Assembly: GCF_000004825.1 (NCBI RefSeq)
Contig: NW_008805070.1
Coordinates: 62,001 to 126,000, forward strand
Direction: 5' to 3'
Source: Heterostelium album PN500
Lineage: Eukaryota > Evosea > Eumycetozoa > Acytosteliales > Acytosteliaceae
Length of the DNA: 64,000 nt
Within the stretch, counting starts at the first letter, position 1, and the number at the start of each line of letters is the position of its first letter. Under the pieces are notes generated by a model. The model searched no databases. It had not been told where the DNA came from and was given only the letters and a program-made list of their open reading frames with translations. Of this stretch, positions 57,713 through 64,000 are shown one piece after another. The position numbers and the translations under genes were made by a program.

Positions 57713-58852
57713 TTATACTTTATTGATTGCTATTATTGAATAGGATTCCCAATTAGTTGGAACTGGAATTTGAATGGACCAATCTAATTTTGATTCACCT
57801 GTTTCAATAAAGTATCTTCCAAAATTGATGGTCCAAACATTAAAGGTATAGAACAAAACCGATTTAAACGATTGTTCGAAATGGAGCGGAGAGATATGCT
57901 CTCTTTCTCTAATGGTAACCAGATTATTCTCCAAGTTCTTTGCGATTATATGTGAGTAACCAAAGAGAATGACTTCATTGTCATATTTGATTATTTTTGA
58001 AATATCATCTGAAATTGGTGAACTCAAAAATTCTTTGGTAACTACAGTAGCGGTCTGCTCCAGTTTGTCAACGGCCAACTTTTGAAGTGTATTTCTACTG
58101 TAAATCAATAGTTCCGATGTTGATTTATCAAAAAACAAATTGGTCTCGCCAGTTGTAAATACCAAGGAACCTAGTACCTCAAAGGTGCCTCTTGCAGTAT
58201 CGAATCTCTCCACTAGGTAATTGTGACTCTTTACTTTGACGATACGGTCATTATCTTTGTTCCTGGTAGTGAGGTAGACATAACGATCTCCATCGTAGAC
58301 GGCAGCTACTTCACCCTCGATCTTGCCAAGCGGGTAGATATCGGATTTGTTCAGCTCTATATAGTATGCTTCGTATTTATTTCTGGCGTTCTCATGTTTT
58401 CCACCAAAGAAATAGATAGCTTTTCTAGACTTGACGTAGACTACCGCAGAACCATTATGATTCAGCCTGGTAAGGCCCACATTGTCATTGGTAGTTCCTT
58501 TCTCTAAATCTATTGAATGTATTTGAGTTTGTTCACTTTTATCATCCTGTGAGAATGAATACAAATGAGAGACTTCACTTGCAAGGTTAAGAGATGATTT
58601 TATTGGTGTCTGAAAAAGAGATAATGGATTTGTTGTAGTTGGTGTCGTTGATGCTGGTGGTGTAAAAAATAATTTACTATTTTCTGATTTGATAGGAGTT
58701 GTTTTTTGTACTAAATTTTGAATGGTCAATACTTGATGTGTTTGATGACTAGATACCAAACATTGAGAACATATCAAACAATTACAATCTTCACAATATA
58801 ATATAAAAATCTGATCACTATGTGTTTTACAATTTAGAGTTGAAATAACCAT
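57713..58852 (-). CDS. B-box zinc-finger protein (379 aa)
   Basis: Single exon. The first 45 residues hold a B-box zinc-binding motif with Cys/His pairs in the expected order: NCKTHSD, LYCEDCNCLICSQC and SSHQTHQVL. After a low-complexity linker (residues about 55-85) comes a beta-rich part of about 280 residues with strands such as GSAVVYVKSRKAIYFFGG and GDRYVYLTTRNKD, which looks like a Kelch- or WD-type propeller. Many dictyostelid B-box proteins have this two-part layout; their partners are largely unknown. There is no RING finger, so ubiquitin-ligase activity is not supported. Cytosolic by sequence. Confidence 0.87.
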   Translation of the reverse strand: MVISTLNCKTHSDQIFILYCEDCNCLICSQCLVSSHQTHQVLTIQNLVQKTTPIKSENSKLFFTPPASTTPTTTNPLSLFQTPIKSSLNLASEVSHLYSFSQDDKSEQTQIHSIDLEKGTTNDNVGLTRLNHNGSAVVYVKSRKAIYFFGGKHENARNKYEAYYIELNKSDIYPLGKIEGEVAAVYDGDRYVYLTTRNKDNDRIVKVKSHNYLVERFDTARGTFEVLGSLVFTTGETNLFFDKSTSELLIYSRNTLQKLAVDKLEQTATVVTKEFLSSPISDDISKIIKYDNEVILFGYSHIIAKNLENNLVTIREREHISPLHFEQSFKSVLFYTFNVWTINFGRYFIETGESKLDWSIQIPVPTNWESYSIIAINKV

Positions 58853-59165
58853 TTTATTTATTTTAGCGAATTATTAATTATTATTATTTTTGTAGAATAA
58901 CAAATGATATCGAGTTGAAGGAGATTCATTTATATATAAAGTGTATGAAAGAATAATCATGATTATTTGTTAAAAAAAATAAATAAATCCAATGATATTT
59001 TTTTGTAGAATCCTATTAATCCGAAAAATCATTTAAAACAAATCTTGATTTTATAAAATATTTACTATCTATATCAAATCCCCCATTAATCGATAAATAT
59101 CTATTGAATGACTTTTTATTTTTTGTAAAACATTGCTAAAAATCTTTTTTTTAAAATCTTTTTTA
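58853..59165. other. Short spacer
   Basis: This is the promoter of the B-box gene and the 3' flank of the next ankyrin gene; both are minus strand. Nothing else seen. Confidence 0.5.
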
Positions 59166-60731
59166 TTACATTATATTACAAAAATATTGAGATGATGTAT
59201 TATTTTTTAAATATTGATATAATATTAAATTTGATTGATTTGAATTTGGGTAGATTAAATTATACTTTTTTTGTAGTTGTACCAGTTTTTCTTTTGAAAT
59301 TATATCGGGTCGAATACAATTTAATAGTAGTTCTACTCTTTTGAAGTCATCAATGGTAAACAATTTCGAGAGGTAGGTATCGATGTTTGATTCGGATAAT
59401 ATGAACTCTGGACGGTTACAAAGTAGCCATTGCAATAGAATATCTTCGGTTTTTGGTTTCTTGGTAATAAGGTCATATGAAAATACATGTGATAGCATAC
59501 TTTCACTGCAACCTTCTATTCTATGCTCGTGCAAGAATTGTACAATCTCCAATCGATTTGTAATGATAGCATTATCCATTGCTTTTTTACTACAAGAGTA
59601 TTTATTGTCATGTAGGAATTGCAAGATGTCTAAATGACCAAACCGAGCGGCATTCTCCATTGCAAGGTTTGAAAATTCACCGATTTTTTTCTCGTGGATG
59701 TACTTTACGATTCTAATGTCACCTTGACCAGCTGCATAATCCGAAGTATCTTTAGAGCATCGTTCCGTGGTATTCTCATGCAGCCATCGCACCATTTCAT
59801 AGTTGGAATTTGTGACAGCGTGGTAAAATGCTTGTGCGGAGCACCTGCTACCTCTGGTATTGCTGTGGATCCACTTTAGAAATTCGAGGTTACCATTGTA
59901 GGCAGCATTATCCATTGCAGCTGTACACTTGCCATGTCCATATCTAAGCAGAAACTGCGCAATTTCAAAGCGATTGTAATAGGCAGCCTGATCCAGCAAT
60001 GATTCCGTCTGGTAGGTCAACTTGAAAATCTTTTTGTTTTGCAACAGATATATAACTACATCGATTTGACCAGATTCTATAGCATAGCTAATCATGTCGC
60101 TCTTCACCATATTGTGTGGGTAGTTCGTAACCAAGTAGCCAATCATGTCCAAACGACCGAGATATGCACACTGGTTGAACACATTCTCGCGAACATCATA
60201 GTTAGACGCTTCGATTTTATTTTCTTTACACTTTCCTACAAAGAATTTGAGCAATTCGAAATTACCGGAATAGGCAGATGCACTCAACGCACGATAGTAG
60301 TCGAAGCGGTATGATTTGAAGGTGTTGAGTAGATACGTAATTATATCGGTTCTTCCACCCAGTGCAGAGTTAATCAACATGGCATCGAGATTGATTTTAT
60401 AGAATTTAAACTGTTCAACCTTTATTTCTCTGAATAAAGACTGTCTCGGTGGATTAACACTGAAGTAATCCAATAGGTATTTAAAGATCTCCAGGTTTCC
60501 ACCTCTGATAGCATTAATGTATAATTCTGAATCAATGTCTACACCGCCAGATTTATCTAAACAATCTTTGAGCAATTGCAAATAGTTGTTTCCTGCCAAC
60601 ACATCTGGAAGCACTAATATCTCATGCCATTTAAAACTCCTTTTTCCTCTTGAAAGCTCTCTGACCTTATTAAATATTAATCGATTCAATACTGAACTAT
60701 TAAATACTTTAAGAAACAATGTACTATTCAT
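59166..60731 (-). CDS. Ankyrin-repeat protein (521 aa)
   Basis: Single exon, the longest of the four ankyrin genes here. The N-terminus has the family block (FLKVFNSSVLNRLIFNKV, SFKWHEILVLPDVLAGNNYL). About eleven divergent repeats follow, including GGNLEIFKYLLD, GGRTDIITYLLN, SGNFELLKFFVG, LGRLDMIGYLV, SGQIDVVIYLL, YNRFEIAQFLL, NGNLEFLKWIHSN, NSNYEMVRWLHENTTERC, QGDIRIVKYIHE, FGHLDILQFLHDN and TNRLEIVQFLHEHRIEGC. The last 90 residues lose the repeat pattern. A protein-interaction scaffold of unknown partner, without signal peptide or membrane span. Confidence 0.9.
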   Translation of the reverse strand: MNSTLFLKVFNSSVLNRLIFNKVRELSRGKRSFKWHEILVLPDVLAGNNYLQLLKDCLDKSGGVDIDSELYINAIRGGNLEIFKYLLDYFSVNPPRQSLFREIKVEQFKFYKINLDAMLINSALGGRTDIITYLLNTFKSYRFDYYRALSASAYSGNFELLKFFVGKCKENKIEASNYDVRENVFNQCAYLGRLDMIGYLVTNYPHNMVKSDMISYAIESGQIDVVIYLLQNKKIFKLTYQTESLLDQAAYYNRFEIAQFLLRYGHGKCTAAMDNAAYNGNLEFLKWIHSNTRGSRCSAQAFYHAVTNSNYEMVRWLHENTTERCSKDTSDYAAGQGDIRIVKYIHEKKIGEFSNLAMENAARFGHLDILQFLHDNKYSCSKKAMDNAIITNRLEIVQFLHEHRIEGCSESMLSHVFSYDLITKKPKTEDILLQWLLCNRPEFILSESNIDTYLSKLFTIDDFKRVELLLNCIRPDIISKEKLVQLQKKYNLIYPNSNQSNLILYQYLKNNTSSQYFCNIM

Positions 60732-61442
60732 TTATTTGTTAAACACTTTAATAAATTACTGAACATATGTATGATTGTGTATTTGCTGTGTGTGTTATAC
60801 AAGTTGATTAAAAATTCAAAAAGATTTAGAATCTATTGTTTTTTAACAACTTAGGTGATAAAATAATTTTCCACTAAATATCATAAGATATTCCAGATAT
60901 ATTTAAAATGTTAAAATAATATCTTTCTTATATGCAGATGACCTTTTTGAAAAATTTTTAAAAAAACTTGGTAAAAATGTTGCTGACAACAGCATTAAGA
61001 CAAATTTCACCCCAATTTTGAAATTATTTTTTTTACGATCAAATTTAAGTGTGGTCATAATAAATTTTTTGTCATGTTTTGGTAATTTTAGTTATAATTA
61101 CAATTTTTATTTATTTAATTATGTTTAATACTTACAGTTATTTATTAAAAATATACAGATTCACTAATTGCACCTAAAGGTGACAGTAAGCTCAAATTTG
61201 TATTCATTGTGATAGTACTATGAATAATAGCAGTGTAATATTAGAAAAAGATTTTATTATATTGTCAAATAGTAAGTTGGTATTTTAATGTACATAGTCA
61301 TTCACAAAGAAGTTTAGATTTTTTAAGTTAATTTAATTTGGTGGAGAGAAAAAACACATTAATATTAAAACAGAGAAGAAAGAGTATCGGTATGGTGCTG
61401 TTATGTTTGAATTTGATTTGATCTCTTTTTTTTTTTTTTTTT
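60732..61442. other. Spacer, nothing recognised
   Basis: Promoter of the ankyrin gene and 3' flank of the cysteine-rich gene, with a poly-A/poly-T tract near 61424-61441. Small frames around 61328-61654 are out-of-frame readings of the cysteine-rich gene. Confidence 0.5.
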
Positions 61443-62758
61443 CTAATCGGTGAATGAATCTCTGTTGTTGAGGAATGGGAATTTCTGTAACCAAAGTGGT
61501 GTGTCTGTGTAGGGTACGACTGACCTGGATGCGCAAACCCTTGGCTGTGTAACATCGAACTGTACACAAACCATATCCTTTGCACATAGATCAGGATTAT
61601 CAGAGCATCGGTGGAATTCACATCGTTTCGTATCGTGATTACAAAACTGGGCAAACAAACAATTCGATTCGTAACACTGAAGTGGTGGTCCCTCTGAAAA
61701 CGACCATTCCGTACACATTATACCCCAACCAAATTGATCACAAATAAAATCTTTTGGACAAGAAGAACAATTGTAATCTTCCTCTATATATATATATAAA
61801 TAAGTTAAAATTAAAATTAATATATATATGTATATTTGGAAAAAAGAAATATATAAAATTTATACTTACGGAATAAATCACCAGTCTCTGGAATACAATC
61901 AAAATCTGAAAATTCACCTTTTTGACAAACGAAACCTGTTGGACATGGAGAGGTCATACACGAAGGTATGACATCGTTTTTGTCGATCTTGAGGAAACAT
62001 GCTGCCATTCCGAGTTCGACCATGTGGATACACTCACTCTGACTGTCACACTTTAGATCCTTGCATGTAGTTGGCACGCATTGAGCCGATCCTCTTATGG
62101 ACTTGCATACGAATCCATCGGGACAAGGCATATCGCATATACCTCTGCTAGTTTGCCACCTGTACTGATCGAGGATGTTGCCGGATGTGGTGCTTTGCAC
62201 GCAGGTCGGCGTCGACCGACAACACTCTAGGTCGTCCAGAACACACGTAGACGTCTGGTTGACACATACCAATCCCAGTCCTTCACAATTCATCGTAGCA
62301 CAGGTCATGTTGTTCGGTGTCGATATCTCGTAGCCCGGGAGTTGTGAGATTTCATAGTCGAGCTGGTAGACCTGATTGGTTATGATATTCTTCAGACAGT
62401 TTGGCTGACCTGTAATCGTGGTATTGCCGTTGTCAATGATCGAAGTGTAGGTAGAACTGACACATACAGAACCGACACCGTAGCAACATGCTCTGATAGG
62501 AACGACAATGCAATCGGGGTAGGCTGTCAGACATGAATCTGGACCTAGTGTTTCACATTGTCCTAAACCACTGACTTGATGATTACCAAACAAAGAAATA
62601 AACAACAATACTATAATTAATAGATTTATATTGTTTTTAATTGCTATTTGATTATTATGAGAATTGTTATTGACTGATGAAAAGCTGATCAAGTGATCAT
62701 TTTTTTTATTATGATAAATTTCATTTTTTTTAATATTATTATTTTGATTATTTTTCAT
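61443..62758 (-). CDS. Cysteine-rich exported protein (about 409 aa, two exons)
   Basis: Exon 1 is 62758-61870 and exon 2 is 61783-61443, phase 1. About 42 Asn/Lys-rich residues precede a hydrophobic stretch (INLLIIVLLFISLFGNHQVS) that could be a signal peptide with a long N-region or an uncleaved anchor. The rest is Cys-rich with short follistatin-like units (CDMPCPDGFVCKSIRGSAQC, CKDLKCDSQSECI, CMTSPCPTGFVC, CSSCPKDFICDQ, CSDNPDLCAKDMVC). Such units occur in dictyostelid spore-coat and extracellular-matrix proteins. I infer a matrix or spore-coat role; no named protein is recognised. Nearby Asn sites would be glycosylated. Confidence 0.8.
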
Positions 62759-63368
62759 TTTATCATATTTTAGACTATAAATATAACTAAAGATATTGAA
62801 ATAGATTTATATAGATATAATCTAATCAATTCATTTATCACTAAATTATATATTGAGTAAACAATCAGCACCCCATCATTCTATTTTAACACTAAGTGTT
62901 TTTTTCTTGTACAATCATCAAATAAATAAATATATATTTATTGTTATTTTATTTCAATTAAAAATTCAAACAAAAATTATATTGTGTCAAATTACTAGAG
63001 TTGGATCATTCGTTTTAACATGATTCAATGATATATTTATAAAAGTATATAAACAAGAAAAAATAAAAAAAATAAAAAAATAATAAATAAAAACATCGCA
63101 TCGCAACTCTGTTTACCTATTATGGATTATATATATTTATATATATTGCTATTGTCAAGTCTTTATAATCATATGATTAGCAATTGTTATAAAACATTAC
63201 TGTAAATGATCAATAAACAAAAAAAATTTTAAACATTTTTTTTTGTCTGAATTTTTTTTTTTTTTTTTTTTTTTGAACAAAACGAAAATCGATTTGATTT
63301 ATTGCTTTCATTGTTTTGTTAATATTATATTATAGTTATTGATCAATTTTTGGAGACAGAACAACAGG
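62759..63368. other. Divergent promoter region
   Basis: This lies between the cysteine-rich gene (minus) and the ribosomal protein gene (plus). It is A+T-rich with a poly-T tract near 63250-63275. No gene seen. Confidence 0.5.
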
Positions 63369-64000
63369 ATGATGTCATTGTCAAGCAGATTCGGTTCGAT
63401 GTGCATCTCGTCGACATCGAAATCATTGATCAGTAGTAGTACTACTGGTATTAGATCATTTCAATATATAAATAAATATGCTGGTGTAGCATCATCTTCA
63501 TCATCATGTCTATTCAACACCTCATTTTCAGTCAATAACAATAACAGCAGCAATAATATAGATACAACATTCAAAAGAACCATTATATCATTACCACATG
63601 AAATTTCATTAAATAATCTTAGAGACAATCCAGGTGCAAATAAAAAAGTATGATCGATCAACATTTCAGATTCAATTTAATTAGTTTTAGTTCAAGTTAT
63701 ATATATGAATGACTTTAGAATTGAATCAATAAGATGTTTAGTAATAAAGAATAGTTTACTAACATAAATTATGCTTCTAATTATAATAATAATAATAGAA
63801 AATCAGATTAGGTAGAGGTATTGGTTCAGGAAAGGGTAAAACTTCAGGTAGAGGTCATGGTGGTCAAAAAGCAAGAGCCGGACACAGTATGTATCAATAA
63901 AAAGAGTTAAAGCAAGTTAGCTATTAAAGTAAGAAGCAAAAGTTTAGCTAATTCAATTCATTATACTACTTTATAAATAGATATACCAAGAGGATTCGAA
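63369..64000 (+). CDS. mrpl15: Mitochondrial ribosomal protein L15 (uL15m), cut by window end
   Basis: The start is the ATG at 63369 (MMSLSSRFGS); the longer frame begins with TTG. Exons are 63369-63647, 63799-63886 and from 63981 on. The first exon is a long Ser/Asn-rich leader expected to include a mitochondrial targeting signal, ending ISLNNLRDNPGANKK. Exon 2 has the uL15 signature LGRGIGSGKGKTSGRGHGGQ and KARAGH, and exon 3 continues NIPRGFE. In bacteria and mitochondria uL15 is a large-subunit protein near the exit-tunnel side of the ribosome. The rest of the gene lies beyond the window. Confidence 0.93.

Noticed and set aside
1-64000. Transposons, retroelements, CRISPR arrays, rRNA
   Set aside because: No reverse transcriptase, integrase, transposase, terminal repeats, spaced direct repeats or rRNA segments were recognised on either strand.

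Overview
The window is nuclear DNA from a social amoeba (dictyostelid). Intergenic and intron DNA is extremely A+T-rich with long poly-T and poly-A tracts. Introns are short (about 70-160 bases, GT..AG). Coding regions carry poly-Asn, poly-Gln and poly-Ser runs, stop codons are mostly TAA, and several typical dictyostelid families are present (FNIP-repeat F-box protein, B-box protein, divergent ankyrin proteins, extracellular glycoproteins with one membrane span). I cannot name the species. No reverse transcriptase, transposase, capsid gene, tRNA or rRNA was recognised.

Left part (1-24.8 kb) is accessory and duplication-rich. At 0.8-5.4 kb there are two units, each a convergent pair of genes for small proteins with a myristoylation-like N-terminus and a central hydrophobic segment; only one of the four copies looks whole. 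After an ankyrin gene and the oligosaccharyltransferase subunit OSTC come four tandem copies (8.4-18.8 kb, all minus strand) of an unrecognised two-exon family of about 650-670 residues. Then follow a Trk-type potassium transporter, an unknown small gene, a small single-span membrane protein and an ankyrin gene with a one-base frame break.

Middle part (25-38 kb) is mostly single-copy metabolism and housekeeping: an unrecognised secreted protein, a seven-exon cytochrome P450, a CBS-domain protein, an Old-Yellow-Enzyme-type flavin oxidoreductase, a small LEA-like protein, fucose-1-phosphate guanylyltransferase and the small subunit of TFIIA.

Right part (38-64 kb) mixes surface and cytoplasmic proteins: a 1031-residue membrane glycoprotein, an F-box/FNIP protein, a purple acid phosphatase gene with three frame breaks, a charged His-rich protein with a LYAR-like tail, an ankyrin protein, a GPI-anchored protein joining an LPMO-like module to a Frizzled-like cysteine domain, gamma-tubulin complex component 2, an unresolved small locus with opposed reading frames, a helical protein with a C-terminal AT-hook, a B-box protein, a fourth ankyrin gene, a cysteine-rich exported protein and, cut by the window edge, mitochondrial ribosomal protein L15.

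Exon joins were read by eye from splice sites and checked by frame arithmetic. Family names rest on recognised motifs, not on database searches.
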